Shown here: positions 39,582 through 48,972 of the stretch, one piece after another
Numbering within the stretch: the first letter of the stretch is position 1
Layout: each line of letters begins with the position of its first letter
Source: a virus
Length of the DNA: 64,000 nucleotides
IMG/VR virus record: IMGVR_UViG_3300009703_004110
Coordinates: 1-64,000 of that record
Reading direction: 5' to 3' (one strand)
The notes under the pieces: model-generated
The model's database searches: none
Seen by the model: the letters and a program-made list of their open reading frames with translations, nothing else
What the model was told of the DNA's origin: nothing
Program-made: the position numbers and the translations under genes

Positions 39582-40923
39582 CACCAATTTCTTCTGCCCA
39601 GTCATCAGGCACACTCAAAATTCTGGATTTTGTAAAGTCTTTAAGCAAAGAGAGCTTGCCCTTTTTGCCGTCCCTATTTTTAACAACATGGACCGCCATA
39701 TCCTCCCTAAGGTGCTCTTCATCTCGTTTTTCGATTAGCAAAACAATGTTGGCATTATCACCAATCATCTTAGAACGAGCCAAATCCTCCAGATCGTTGC
39801 CAGGGTCTTTTGCGTTCTTATTTCTTGCCTTCCTCTGTGATGCAGTAATTACTGGAACATCTTTTGCTCTCGCAAACTCAGCCATATTTTCAGCAATATA
39901 CCCTAGATCCAGCCAGTCAGAATTATTTATGCTGTTTGGCTTCATAATTCCAAGATAGTCTATGCACACTAGGTCTGGCTTGAATTCTGCTATAATAGTA
40001 TCATACCTGGCCTCTATATCTGTCATCTTTGAGCCACGAGGCATGTCACAGATGTATAGGGTCTTATCGTATTTACTCTGAAAGGTAAGCGTGCTTCTCC
40101 ATCTTTCTTTCTCTTGAGCAGTAAGCATTCCTCTAACAAGATGCTTATGTTCCATTCCAGATATGCAAGCGTCTATTCTCTGCTCGGTCTGTGCTTTGGA
40201 CATCTCTAAAGTGAAGTAAAGAATATTGGCGCCATCCTTTTTGACTGGGGCGCCATGCAGAGGGTTGTTAGTTCCCAGCCAAGCATTTATTCCTATATTT
40301 AGCATCAGCATTGACTTACCAGATGACGATGGTCCTGCAATAATCATTAGCTCTTGCTTTTTGATACCCCAAATATATTCGTCAACTTCGCGATAGCCTG
40401 TCAAGACACCAGAGACTTCTCCCGGATTTGCCTCAACATACTTATAAGCTTCCAGCCTATCTTTTGCGGAATCTGCGAAGTTTCCTTCTGCAAATACTGC
40501 GCTTCTTTTCATTCTTTCAATTTTGGCACCGATTCTCAAAACTTCAGTTTCAAAATCTTCAGCGTCAAATTCGTCTTCATCGACTGAAACAGATTCTGCC
40601 AAAGCTCTAGCTAAGAACGCTTGGTATCTTTTTTTGATTTCATCGACGTGAAATCCGACCTCTGCCTCTACACACGTAGATTCTCTAATGACTCCTATAA
40701 GTTCAATGTGATCAATATCATCTAATAAACTTTCTTCCATTAATTCGAAAGTAGGAGGAGACCTGTATCTTTTAAAATAATCTCTTACGGTCCTAGCAAT
40801 GGGCTTATAATTTGGCAACATTGCTTCGATCAATAAATTAGTATCGATCATTCTTGAGACTTGATTGAACTCAATCGGACCCTTCATCATATAATTGATG
40901 ACCTTTCTTTCTCTCAAGGACAT
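39565..40923 (-). CDS. dnaB: DnaB-like replicative helicase
   Basis: This 452-aa protein has a helical N-terminal domain and a RecA-type motor with Walker A GPSSSGKS (197-204), Walker B VCIDYLGIM, and an R-finger-type C-terminus. It unwinds DNA at the fork, powering 5'-3' movement. GGAGAAAGTAA precedes the ATG but lies inside the end of the upstream endonuclease gene (10-nt overlap). The loader gene is 1.4 kb upstream, separated only by that endonuclease gene, so the normal loader-helicase pair has been interrupted. Confidence 0.9.
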   Translation of the reverse strand: MSLRERKVINYMMKGPIEFNQVSRMIDTNLLIEAMLPNYKPIARTVRDYFKRYRSPPTFELMEESLLDDIDHIELIGVIRESTCVEAEVGFHVDEIKKRYQAFLARALAESVSVDEDEFDAEDFETEVLRIGAKIERMKRSAVFAEGNFADSAKDRLEAYKYVEANPGEVSGVLTGYREVDEYIWGIKKQELMIIAGPSSSGKSMLMLNIGINAWLGTNNPLHGAPVKKDGANILYFTLEMSKAQTEQRIDACISGMEHKHLVRGMLTAQEKERWRSTLTFQSKYDKTLYICDMPRGSKMTDIEARYDTIIAEFKPDLVCIDYLGIMKPNSINNSDWLDLGYIAENMAEFARAKDVPVITASQRKARNKNAKDPGNDLEDLARSKMIGDNANIVLLIEKRDEEHLREDMAVHVVKNRDGKKGKLSLLKDFTKSRILSVPDDWAEEIGDENDV

Positions 40924-42401
40924 TTACTTTCTCCAGTTACATATGTGTACGGTTTATTTTTTATCCATAATCTCTGCCCGGCATCATAAATTTTTACCAG
41001 TCCCAACTCCTTAGCGTGCTCCTTTTGAGATATTTTTCTAATATCCATGTTTGCTCTACAGTGTAGCCTATTATATGTTTTATTTAAATCTGTCCACTTC
41101 CATCCTAATATATCATGAGAATGAATAAATCCAATTTGTTTCAAGAAGTTTCCAGTTCCGTATCTTAAATCAACCCAATAGTGTATTTCATTTATAGATT
41201 CCAAAGAACCCTCTAAATGTTTCAATAATTTAGAAAAACCGCCCATAACAATGTGATTATTTTTTGAGACCGTTCTTTCTATTTTTAAAATATTATTTGA
41301 GACTTTATAAGAAATCATCATAATTAACTTATCATTAATTTTAAGACCAATATGCCTCGCCTTAATCCTACCCATTAAATGATTTTCTGTTAGAAATTGA
41401 TCTGCATCTTTTTGATTTATAGTGCAAATATTAGTTTTTCTTCCGTGTATTTTTTTTGACTTAAATAACTGGTTGTTTATCATTGATTCTAAAATATCAA
41501 GTTTGTAATTTACTTCATCTTCTCTAAACTGTAATATTTTAAGACCAAGATCTTCATATGCTTTTCTCATATGAAAATGATAATATTTGTCATCTTTTAC
41601 TAACTCTGAATGCCAATATAGCCCATCAACATTTATTGCGAGTTTATTATTTAATTTAAAATCAGGTTTGTATCTAAGATTTGGATACCTCTCTAAATCA
41701 AAATATTTATTATGCAACTCTATAGATAACTTGTTTTTTAAAATATTTTCAATATTTGTAATACCTGGCTCATAAGTCTTTAAAAAATTAACAAACTCTT
41801 CTTTTGTATGATTCTTATGTGAATATATCCATCTATATACTATAATGTTTGTAATATTATATTCTTGCGCCCATTCATATGCAGTTTTTCCATACAATAT
41901 TGTATTTTTTCTGTCCTCTCTTTCTTTATAGGCCTTGCTTCTGAAATAACTTTTATGTCCATATTTATTTAATATAGTCTTATTTTTTTTATCTATAACT
42001 TCTTTTGTAGAATTAAAGTGCACTCCGCCATATTTTAAATTAGATATTTCAGCAATTCTCGATATTCTTGCTTCTTTTTCATCAGCTTGACTTCTTACAA
42101 TATTCCATTTCGATAATTTTTCGAATATCAAAGATCTATTTACGCCATATTCTTCCGCTATTTTAATAGGTAATTTCTTTAAAACTACGTATTCTTTATA
42201 AAGCTGCTTTTTTGTAATTTTAGATTTAGACGAACGCTTTTTATACTTAGTCAGCATAAACCTATCTTTATATCTAGACAATGTTGTTTTGCTATATCCA
42301 AACTCATCAGATATTTGCTTTATAGTTTTATTTTTTATTATATACTGTTCAAATAACCAATCTTTATTTTTGTATTTTTCTAAAGTCTTTTCCTGCGACA
42401 T
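40914..42401 (-). CDS. EDxHD/Vsr-like homing-type endonuclease with HTH repeats (495 aa)
   Basis: The N-terminal 110 residues hold several helix-turn-helix-like repeats (IKQISDEFGYSKTTLSRYKD). The C-terminal half has the very-short-patch-like nuclease pattern: LRYKPDFKLNNKLAINVDG, LYWHSE, LGLKILQFREDE. A near-identical C-terminal tail (HYWVDLRYGTGNFLKQIGF; AGQRLWIK) occurs in the paralogue at 56386-57966. I class it with EDxHD homing endonucleases. It sits between loader and helicase genes, overlapping both (38 and 10 nt), and is more AT-rich than the neighbours. Confidence 0.8.
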   Translation of the reverse strand: MSQEKTLEKYKNKDWLFEQYIIKNKTIKQISDEFGYSKTTLSRYKDRFMLTKYKKRSSKSKITKKQLYKEYVVLKKLPIKIAEEYGVNRSLIFEKLSKWNIVRSQADEKEARISRIAEISNLKYGGVHFNSTKEVIDKKNKTILNKYGHKSYFRSKAYKEREDRKNTILYGKTAYEWAQEYNITNIIVYRWIYSHKNHTKEEFVNFLKTYEPGITNIENILKNKLSIELHNKYFDLERYPNLRYKPDFKLNNKLAINVDGLYWHSELVKDDKYYHFHMRKAYEDLGLKILQFREDEVNYKLDILESMINNQLFKSKKIHGRKTNICTINQKDADQFLTENHLMGRIKARHIGLKINDKLIMMISYKVSNNILKIERTVSKNNHIVMGGFSKLLKHLEGSLESINEIHYWVDLRYGTGNFLKQIGFIHSHDILGWKWTDLNKTYNRLHCRANMDIRKISQKEHAKELGLVKIYDAGQRLWIKNKPYTYVTGESKCP

Positions 42402-43035
42402 ATAGCACCTTCATATATTTTGAGAATAATGACTCAGTAGTTCTAGAGAAGTCACCAGATAAAACTTTCGTAATATCTGGTGTATTAGAACAAATTATTG
42501 TAGGCATTCCATTTTGAAATCTATGTCTTAAAATAGACTCCATTGTTTGTCCAAATAAAGTTTCCGACCTCTCTGATGGAAATACCCATCGGGAATCATA
42601 TTCATCAATACATATAAAATCAATATTAGTAATTTCTTCAAAAAAATTCTTATGGTCATTTGATATGCTTAATCTTATTACTTCGTCCATATTGTAATAA
42701 TGTCCAGAAAAGCCACTCACGAGCGCTTTTTTAAGCATACAAGATGCGGCGTAAGTTTTTCCAGTACCAAGGTTTCCTACAAATGCAAAGGACTCTCCTC
42801 GTTCGTAAACTCCTTCTATATCTCGGATCTGGTCAACAACAAAGTTTCCAAAGTTTTTATCTCCTTGAAAGTCTTTAAACGCAAGCATCCAATAGTCGAC
42901 AGGTATGCCCGCCGTTGCGTACGCAGAAACTCTGCTTACTTTTCCGTGACACTTTCCGCACCCAGCGCCAGAGCAAGGACACTTTTCCTTGATCTTTTTC
43001 TTTATGAATTCAAGTTTATTCTTCGGAATCAACAC
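42364..43035 (-). CDS. DnaC-like helicase loader (AAA+)
   Basis: This 223-aa protein has Walker A GNLGTGKT (87-94), Walker B DFICIDEYD, and the sensor-like Asn in IICSNTPD. An N-terminal CxC...CxxC cluster (CPCSGAGCGKC) resembles a zinc finger. The architecture fits DnaC/DnaI loaders. Start: GTG 43035 or TTG 43032, with GAGGTGA nearby. It should deliver the DnaB-like helicase encoded downstream. Confidence 0.8.
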   Translation of the reverse strand: MLIPKNKLEFIKKKIKEKCPCSGAGCGKCHGKVSRVSAYATAGIPVDYWMLAFKDFQGDKNFGNFVVDQIRDIEGVYERGESFAFVGNLGTGKTYAASCMLKKALVSGFSGHYYNMDEVIRLSISNDHKNFFEEITNIDFICIDEYDSRWVFPSERSETLFGQTMESILRHRFQNGMPTIICSNTPDITKVLSGDFSRTTESLFSKYMKVLYVAGKDFRKIQK

Positions 43036-43459
43036 TCACCTCTATTTTTCCTGCGGGAGCGGCAAAAGAGACTGCAAACTCATCTACTGCATCACCTACG
43101 GAATCTCCATCCAATAAGTCTGCCGGAAGGATGCTGCCGTATTGATTGTCAGTACCAATGTCATTTGACTCTGTTGGCTCATAATCGCCGCGCTTCACAC
43201 TAACTCCAGAAGCCAATCTGCTTCTAGGAAAATGGTACGAGGGCGAGTCTTCGGTATCTCGTTGGGCTTCTGAATCTCTTACTGAAGGATCTATTCGAAT
43301 CATAGAAATTTTAGATTTCAGGACTATGAACACCGAGTTGTCCTTAGTGATTAGTCCCATTCTATCCTGCCTATCTAACTCTACTTTTCCATGAGCACTC
43401 CAGCCACCATCCGTATATACGGTGATAGTTTTTCCTTCTAAGTTTTTGATATCATTCAT
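43016..43459 (-). CDS. Hypothetical 147-aa protein with possible Sm-like N-terminus
   Basis: Residues 1-55 (LEGKTITVYTDGGWSAHGKV, then ELDRQDRMGLITKDNSVFIV and SKISMIRI) suggest a small five-strand barrel as in Sm/LSm-like folds. The Ser/Asp-rich C-terminus is disordered. This is a weak structural guess only. It overlaps the loader by 20 nt and the upstream gene by 4 nt. Confidence 0.5.
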   Translation of the reverse strand: MNDIKNLEGKTITVYTDGGWSAHGKVELDRQDRMGLITKDNSVFIVLKSKISMIRIDPSVRDSEAQRDTEDSPSYHFPRSRLASGVSVKRGDYEPTESNDIGTDNQYGSILPADLLDGDSVGDAVDEFAVSFAAPAGKIEVSVDSEE

Positions 43460-44055
43460 ATTAATTTAAGCTCCTGCGCTTTCGCAATTAATTTAGTTTC
43501 CGGAGCCGAGGCATCGAGTTTATACATTTCTATATATTTAGATATCATACCGAGATCGTTAATTCTTTCCAACTGGTGGCTATCTAGAACTTCTGGTATC
43601 TCGGTTTTGACCCACTCTAGAAGAGTCTCGATACCTGCTTTTTCATCGCTCTTTTTCTTATGTAGATCATACATAACTTCAAACTCGTTGAGCATATTGT
43701 GATTTAGAAAAATTCCAGTACCAGTTACGGTCTTGTTTCCATATCTAAACTTATAATCAAACATCCAGTTGACATAGTTATATATCTTCTGATTTACAAC
43801 ATGCCTTACTTCTTTCTTTCTGTCTGAATTAAGATTCTTGTAATCATCTGGTGCAAATAACTTAAATAATTTTGCAAAATCTTTACTTTCCTTGGTTAAG
43901 GCCGGATTGCTCTTCCAGCTTGCAGGAATAAAATTGACACCTGATCTTTTCTTGTACTTGTGAAAGAAATAAGCCATCAAAGTGAGGTGGTTCCACCTGG
44001 ACTTTTCTTGTGAGATCCAGTACTCTATTTGTTGGTAAAATTCATTTCTTGTCAT
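43456..44055 (-). CDS. Hypothetical 199-aa protein near replication genes
   Basis: This is a basic, helical, Lys/Tyr-rich protein starting MTRNEFYQQIEYWISQEKSR, with no recognised motif. Its position as first gene of the leftward replication unit (before loader, endonuclease, helicase) suggests a replication accessory or DNA-binding role. It is divergent from the gene at 44115, with a TATACTNNNGTATA-like dyad in the 59-nt gap. Confidence 0.55.
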   Translation of the reverse strand: MTRNEFYQQIEYWISQEKSRWNHLTLMAYFFHKYKKRSGVNFIPASWKSNPALTKESKDFAKLFKLFAPDDYKNLNSDRKKEVRHVVNQKIYNYVNWMFDYKFRYGNKTVTGTGIFLNHNMLNEFEVMYDLHKKKSDEKAGIETLLEWVKTEIPEVLDSHQLERINDLGMISKYIEMYKLDASAPETKLIAKAQELKLI

Positions 44056-44114
44056 GATTTCTCTCTTATACTATTATACTGTAGTATAATGATAGGTTCC
44101 AATAGGAGTTATAT

Positions 44115-44774
44115 ATGTTTGGACAACTTGATGCCCTATATTCTATATTGATAATCGAAGGCTTATATTCTGAAGCTTTAGATCTTTTATGCTTAGTCAA
44201 GGAAGCAGGAAGTTCAAAGATAATAAGTGATTATGAAGAAGGCGAAAGTATGGGGCGTAGTGGAGAAGGTCGTCAAAGTATGTCTCCGGAAAAAAGAGAG
44301 TTTCTTTGGGACCTAATAGAAGCTATTTTAACACATCTTGGAAAATCTCTCGATACAGTTAATGGTACTGACTTTGTTCCTTCTGGCCTTAAAGCTACTA
44401 GATATACTGCCATAGCAATAGACTTACTTCGTAACCCTGATATTAAAGCAGTCGCTGATCAATATAATTTTAATATGAATATAAAAATCATGTACATAAT
44501 GAAGGCTATTAGTTTTATTGCAATGGACATTGTTAAAAAAATGTATTTGAAAAATCCATCTATACCGCTTAAAGAGGCCAAAGAGAGACTTGCAGAGCGC
44601 GGATTTTTATACAGCACAATTACAGCTGTTCGTTTTCTTAAACTCGCGCCCGATTATCAAAATATATATTTGGTAGAACGTGACTTTGAAGATGCTTCAG
44701 AATCATTCTTACTTAGATATGCAGAGAAGCTTGCTGAGCAAGACCCAGAAGCTCCCGTAACAGCAAAAGAATAA
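44115..44774 (+). CDS. 219-aa protein with N-terminal module; possible frameshift donor
   Basis: Residues 1-32 (ALYSILIIEGLYSEALDLLC) are a copy of the N-terminal module. The rest is helical with a repeat-like look and no recognised domain. It ends VTAKE with TAA at 44772-44774. A -1 shift at GCA-AAA (44763-44768) would enter the frame of 44879-45523 with no stop, giving about 469 aa. It is probably a virion or internal head component by virtue of the module. Confidence 0.65.
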   Translation: MFGQLDALYSILIIEGLYSEALDLLCLVKEAGSSKIISDYEEGESMGRSGEGRQSMSPEKREFLWDLIEAILTHLGKSLDTVNGTDFVPSGLKATRYTAIAIDLLRNPDIKAVADQYNFNMNIKIMYIMKAISFIAMDIVKKMYLKNPSIPLKEAKERLAERGFLYSTITAVRFLKLAPDYQNIYLVERDFEDASESFLLRYAEKLAEQDPEAPVTAKE

Positions 44775-45523
44775 TTGATAGCTTTATTACTGAATTTCCA
44801 GAGCAACCAATAGATCCTGCAAATGCAATTCGTGCAGCAATTGTATATAAAAATAAGGCGAGTCAAAACTATGAGCCAATGATTTTATCGATTATTATGG
44901 AATCTCTAATTGGCGGCGATGGAAAAATAACTGCCGACAAACTAATGGAGCAATTTTATAAAAAGTATCCTAATGCCATTAAGAGACCAAAGACCTGGTT
45001 CAATGCATTTTTATCCGATCTTAAAAAACATTTTAAAACCTTTATTGCCGATATTATTATGCAGTTAATAGAAGAGGGCGTTTCAACTACCTCTATATCT
45101 TTATATTTATCTACCGCTTTAAACTATAATATTACACAAGCAAATGTTAGTCAAATATCTAAAAAGTTACTATCTGGTACGCCTCTTCATAAAAAGCCTC
45201 CAAAAACTGAGTTGCAAGATACAGTTAATTTTGAAAAAAGAAGAACCATGGAAGATGTGGATGCAAAACGAAATATTCTAAATCAAAGATTAAATAACTT
45301 ATACAATAATATGATTAATGAATATCAATCACCAACTACAAACCAGCCTAAAGACTTTGTTGAGATCTGGATAAAACGATATCAATATTACATTAATGAA
45401 GCAATAACTAATGTTGGATTACTTCCAGAACAAGCTGATGATTTGGTTTTAGAAATCATTGACAAAATTCGTGCTAAATTGCAAGCTATTGAATCGGCTC
45501 ATAGCCAATCTCAGGATGTTTAA
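44768..45523 (+). CDS. Downstream frame of a probable frameshifted gene (251 aa as fused part)
   Basis: The open frame continues unbroken from a TGA near 44736 to 45523. The first ATG is 44879 and has no ribosome-binding site. The 37 codons before it look like real coding (IIDSFITEFPEQPIDPANAI, RAAIVYKNK) but contain no ATG, GTG or TTG. It is therefore probably made as a fusion with the 219-aa protein through a -1 shift at CAAAAG (44764-44769). Otherwise there is an indel. The product is helical, charged and has no recognised family. Confidence 0.55.
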   Translation, partial: RIIDSFITEFPEQPIDPANAIRAAIVYKNKASQNYEPMILSIIMESLIGGDGKITADKLMEQFYKKYPNAIKRPKTWFNAFLSDLKKHFKTFIADIIMQLIEEGVSTTSISLYLSTALNYNITQANVSQISKKLLSGTPLHKKPPKTELQDTVNFEKRRTMEDVDAKRNILNQRLNNLYNNMINEYQSPTTNQPKDFVEIWIKRYQYYINEAITNVGLLPEQADDLVLEIIDKIRAKLQAIESAHSQSQDV

Positions 45524-45548
45524 GCTCTGCATTTCATCTTACCTCACA

Positions 45549-45854
45549 TTATATCAGTCCAAGCTTCTTGATTAATTTCTGAGCGTCTTTTGAAACTTTT
45601 GCGTGTACTTTTGCCGGATCAAGAAACGGACCCTTAGAGCCCTCTCTGATGCGTATAACGTCCATCGCTAAAACATAAAATATATAATCAGTTCCAAGCA
45701 ATTTATACCTGCCTTTCCACTTTGGAGCCGCTCCATATCCGGCAGTTACATCTTTTAACCTAGTAAATAACTTCGAATCATTAATTGCTCTTTGAGCAAT
45801 GGATACTGAAGGCTTTCTTTGTCTGCGTCTCGCACCTGCGCCAAAAATACTCAT
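45549..45854 (-). CDS. Hypothetical 101-aa basic protein
   Basis: The start is basic (GARRRQRKPSVSIAQRAIND). A central domain reads GYGAAPKWKGRYKLLGTDYI. No family is recognised. It overlaps the helicase stop by 4 nt (ATGA). Confidence 0.55.
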   Translation of the reverse strand: MSIFGAGARRRQRKPSVSIAQRAINDSKLFTRLKDVTAGYGAAPKWKGRYKLLGTDYIFYVLAMDVIRIREGSKGPFLDPAKVHAKVSKDAQKLIKKLGLI

Positions 45855-48316
45855 TTCTCGTTCCTCTTGATTTTGAAACCAGGCTCTGATGAATATATTC
45901 TGTATCTAGCCTGACTATGTTCTCTTAGATATTTACAGTTATCATAGAAGTCTACAACTGCTGCATTGATCTTTCCTTCATTACGTCTGATAACTCTTCC
46001 AATTCTTTGAAGAGCCCTGGCCGTCGACTTACCGGAGCCGGCCAAAATAAGAGCGTCTAACTCAGGTATGTCAATGCCTTGGTCAAAAATACGAGAAGCA
46101 ATCATGACATCTAAATCCCCGTCTCTCATCTGGCGGATAGCCTTCATGCGGTCCGCTGTGGAATTCATACCGTTGAGACTATTGACCTTCAAATTGGGAT
46201 CCAAAAAATCTTGAATCACTTTTCCGTGGTCAACCTTCGTCACCAGAATCAAAACCTTTCTTCCGGCATCTGACATTTTTTTAGCAACTTCTGCAATTTT
46301 GAAATTTCTATAATCATTGTTAACAATAAAGTTATTGTATACTTCTGGATAAGTTTTGCCAACGCCCCTGATTGTTGGAATGTTTATAAATGTAATGTAC
46401 GGCCTTACTAACCAGTTGGTGTCTATTAGTTCGGTCGCAGTAATGTCACAAAATTTTGGCCCGCTAACAGCTTCTATCAGAATGTCGTCGCCATTTTCTC
46501 GCCACGGCGTACCCGAAAGCAAGAACCTATGTCTAGCGGAAGCTGACTCTTTATGAAGAAACTGCACTGTCTCGGCCGCTGCATATTGGCATTCATCAAG
46601 AAAGAAAAGCTCTGCAGATCGGACAAGGTCTTTGACCGCCTCTCTCTTTTGCATATTCTTTGTAAGTGCCTTGCCCTTCGTACTATCTGAATCTAAGAGC
46701 TTAACTTTCTTGTTGAATGCCGAAGCAGCAGACCATATGGTTACAATGTTAATCCCATCCACTATGTCACATTGTCCATCGCCTACGATTCCACACTTTA
46801 CGCCAAGTGATTCTTCTATGGTTGACTTCATTTGATACAGTAATTCTTTTCCAATAACATAAACCACTGTTTTGACATTGTAATGTCCGGCGATCATCGC
46901 AATGACCAGAGATTTACCAGAATTATGTGTTACTGTAAAGTCGTCTAATAAATATCTATTATCTCCATCTACTTGGAATCCAAAATACTCTTGAACCCCG
47001 GCTTCCTCATAGGAAAAGTCGGTCCTTAGTACGCTCTTCTTCTGAAGTCGCTTCTTAGCACGCTTTCTTGCTAGTTTTGTTGGAATAATACTGCAGTCTC
47101 CAGATATGCTAACTCTAAAATATGTTCCAGTAAATCCAGTCGTTCTAATGCTCTTTTCGCATTTTTTTATATAAGCGGCTAGGCCGATACTTCTGGATAA
47201 GAAGCATACATCTTCAGCTAATTTTTTTGATTTTGATATATAATCAAATCCACCGTGCGACAAAGATCCATCTGAATCTAATAATCCTGCCAATATAGCG
47301 AGCCTATCTATTTTAGAGGCTGTTTTGTATTTTGCCGGAATATACTTATTTTTAGAGCCTAACCCAAGAAGTTTTAAATCTCGTAACTCATTTCTAAGTT
47401 TATTTTTATACTTACCACTTCCTTTAAAATAGTAAGTTATCCCGTTCTTTCTTATTTCTAAATTATATTTTTTTGCTATAGTGTGTATATAATTTGATAT
47501 AACCTCATCTGCTGTCGTTATTCCAACCTGACCTTTTAAGCTTCCATCACCAAGCAAAAGACCTAAAAAATATGGATCGGTAGCCAACTCTTCCCTTGCT
47601 TTAAAATCAATTGGTACCCTGAATAATTTATGAATATGCTTAAATGTCTTACTTTTATTCTCCCAATCAGAAAACTTTATATCTATTACATCGCCATTAA
47701 ACTTATTATTTATAGTTTTGTTTGTTCTTTGTAACGACAAAACATGTTCTTGGTTTATAATAAAACTATCGCCCTTTACAGGGTTTATTTTAACCATTCT
47801 GTCAGTTCCGGCACAAAGCTTTAGAACCATTCTAGGGGCACTATCCGGTCCCATTAGGCGATCACCAACCATGATATTTTCTACGGCTTTAATAGAGCCG
47901 TCATACATTAAAATCCCTTGGCCTTTAGCATGGCACCCGGTAGCTGCACGTAGGATTCCGCTTTCGGCTTTGATTGCCGCTTCCACAGCAGATATCTGAT
48001 AGTCTCTCGGAATAAAAACACTGCTTGGGTCAATAGCTATCGAGCTTCCATATTGTAAAGGATCACGCTGATCCACTATCTTATATTTGTACTTATTAAC
48101 TTTTAGGATGTTCTCAACCACATGAAGCATACCGATTGGGAATACACCATTTCTCTTGTTAAAGAGGCGGTATCTTCCGTCCCATCCAGTATGCTTTTTC
48201 ATGAACTGATAACTCTGCACCATATAACTAAGGTGCTTGTCAAGCTCACGCAGGACCTTCCCATCAGACAGGCCTGTTAGCTGACACTTTGAGTTATTTA
48301 CATAAATAGTGAGCAT
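45851..48316 (-). CDS. UvsW-like superfamily II DNA/RNA helicase, split by an intein
   Basis: I chose ATG 48316 with GGAGAACGC upstream (a GTG at 48349 is the alternative). Motor motifs: GILRAATG^SGKSLVIAM (motif I), FFLDECQY (DECQ motif II), LLSGTPWRE (motif III), and QRIGRVIRR (motif VI). An N-terminal domain resembles phage UvsW helicases. Without the intein (338 aa) it is about 480 aa, close to T4 UvsW (587) or smaller relatives. It likely acts on recombination or replication branch structures. Confidence 0.85.
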   Translation of the reverse strand: MLTIYVNNSKCQLTGLSDGKVLRELDKHLSYMVQSYQFMKKHTGWDGRYRLFNKRNGVFPIGMLHVVENILKVNKYKYKIVDQRDPLQYGSSIAIDPSSVFIPRDYQISAVEAAIKAESGILRAATGCHAKGQGILMYDGSIKAVENIMVGDRLMGPDSAPRMVLKLCAGTDRMVKINPVKGDSFIINQEHVLSLQRTNKTINNKFNGDVIDIKFSDWENKSKTFKHIHKLFRVPIDFKAREELATDPYFLGLLLGDGSLKGQVGITTADEVISNYIHTIAKKYNLEIRKNGITYYFKGSGKYKNKLRNELRDLKLLGLGSKNKYIPAKYKTASKIDRLAILAGLLDSDGSLSHGGFDYISKSKKLAEDVCFLSRSIGLAAYIKKCEKSIRTTGFTGTYFRVSISGDCSIIPTKLARKRAKKRLQKKSVLRTDFSYEEAGVQEYFGFQVDGDNRYLLDDFTVTHNSGKSLVIAMIAGHYNVKTVVYVIGKELLYQMKSTIEESLGVKCGIVGDGQCDIVDGINIVTIWSAASAFNKKVKLLDSDSTKGKALTKNMQKREAVKDLVRSAELFFLDECQYAAAETVQFLHKESASARHRFLLSGTPWRENGDDILIEAVSGPKFCDITATELIDTNWLVRPYITFINIPTIRGVGKTYPEVYNNFIVNNDYRNFKIAEVAKKMSDAGRKVLILVTKVDHGKVIQDFLDPNLKVNSLNGMNSTADRMKAIRQMRDGDLDVMIASRIFDQGIDIPELDALILAGSGKSTARALQRIGRVIRRNEGKINAAVVDFYDNCKYLREHSQARYRIYSSEPGFKIKRNEK
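46922..47935 (-). mobile_element. Intein in helicase (class 1, LAGLIDADG)
   Basis: The 338-aa intein begins with Cys1 (CHAKGQGILMYDG), contains INQEHVLSL (block-B His), and ends VTHN before Ser+1. LAGLIDADG-type motifs LGLLLGDGSL and LAGLLDSDG mark a homing endonuclease. It splits the Walker A P-loop (ATG^SGKS), the same functional site as in PhoH, though in a different protein family. Confidence 0.9.
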
Positions 48317-48376
48317 GCGTTCTCCATACCTAGATTTTACTCTAGGCACGAAGAAATGCTTGAATTTATATGTAAA

Positions 48377-48910
48377 TCATTGAGATTTTCGTTTCGCCCG
48401 TCTCTTGATATCCCTTAGTTCTCTCTCGGTATCAACATAATATTCCCTAGTACCAAGTAACTTATCGATCCAGTCAAAACGTACTCCCCAATTCGATTCT
48501 TGGTTTGGCGCCATGTGATGAGCATAATGCCAAGGAAAATTGCGCCTTCCCCATTCTGGAAATTTATGGCAAAAAGTATGTGCCACAAAATAATGAACAG
48601 AGCATGCAAACAAGGCAAGAAATGCCCACGGTGCCAATAACAACAATGGCGTGTGCAGCAAAATTAACATTGTCAAAACTGCAATTTCTTTTCCGGAACC
48701 ATTTTTAAGTGTAAAGTTTGTTAATCTTTCATAGGCCGGATCTCTAAAGTCATTGGTTCTCGTATTTCTATGGTGATCGTGGTAATGAAAAGAAAGAACG
48801 CTTCGTTTGTTCTTTCCTAATCCATGAAGAATATATTTATGTAAAAACCATTCTAATCCAATGCTATATATAAACGCTAGAACTATCTGTGCTATAATGA
48901 ATGCCACCAC
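48377..48910 (-). CDS. Fatty acid hydroxylase/sterol desaturase-like membrane protein
   Basis: This 177-aa protein has multiple hydrophobic spans and a set of His boxes: LHKYILHGLG, HYHDHH, HTFCH and HYAHH. These are the di-iron ligands of the fatty acid hydroxylase superfamily. Such enzymes hydroxylate or desaturate lipids or carotenoids in the membrane. At 177 aa it is short but all four box regions are present. It is separated from the helicase gene by about 60 nt. A lipid- or host-membrane-modifying role is inferred. Confidence 0.82.
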   Translation of the reverse strand: MVAFIIAQIVLAFIYSIGLEWFLHKYILHGLGKNKRSVLSFHYHDHHRNTRTNDFRDPAYERLTNFTLKNGSGKEIAVLTMLILLHTPLLLLAPWAFLALFACSVHYFVAHTFCHKFPEWGRRNFPWHYAHHMAPNQESNWGVRFDWIDKLLGTREYYVDTERELRDIKRRAKRKSQ

Positions 48911-48939
48911 TTTCTGAACCTCCTTCTTTTAAAACGCAA

Positions 48940-48972
48940 AAAGTCCAACCACCAAACAGGTGATTAGACTTT
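48940..48972 (-). terminator. Terminator after the tubulin homologue gene
   Basis: On the minus strand a stem AAAGTC...GACTTT with inner CACC/GGTG pairing is followed by TTTTT. It lies about 30 nt after the tubulin-like stop codon. Confidence 0.75.
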
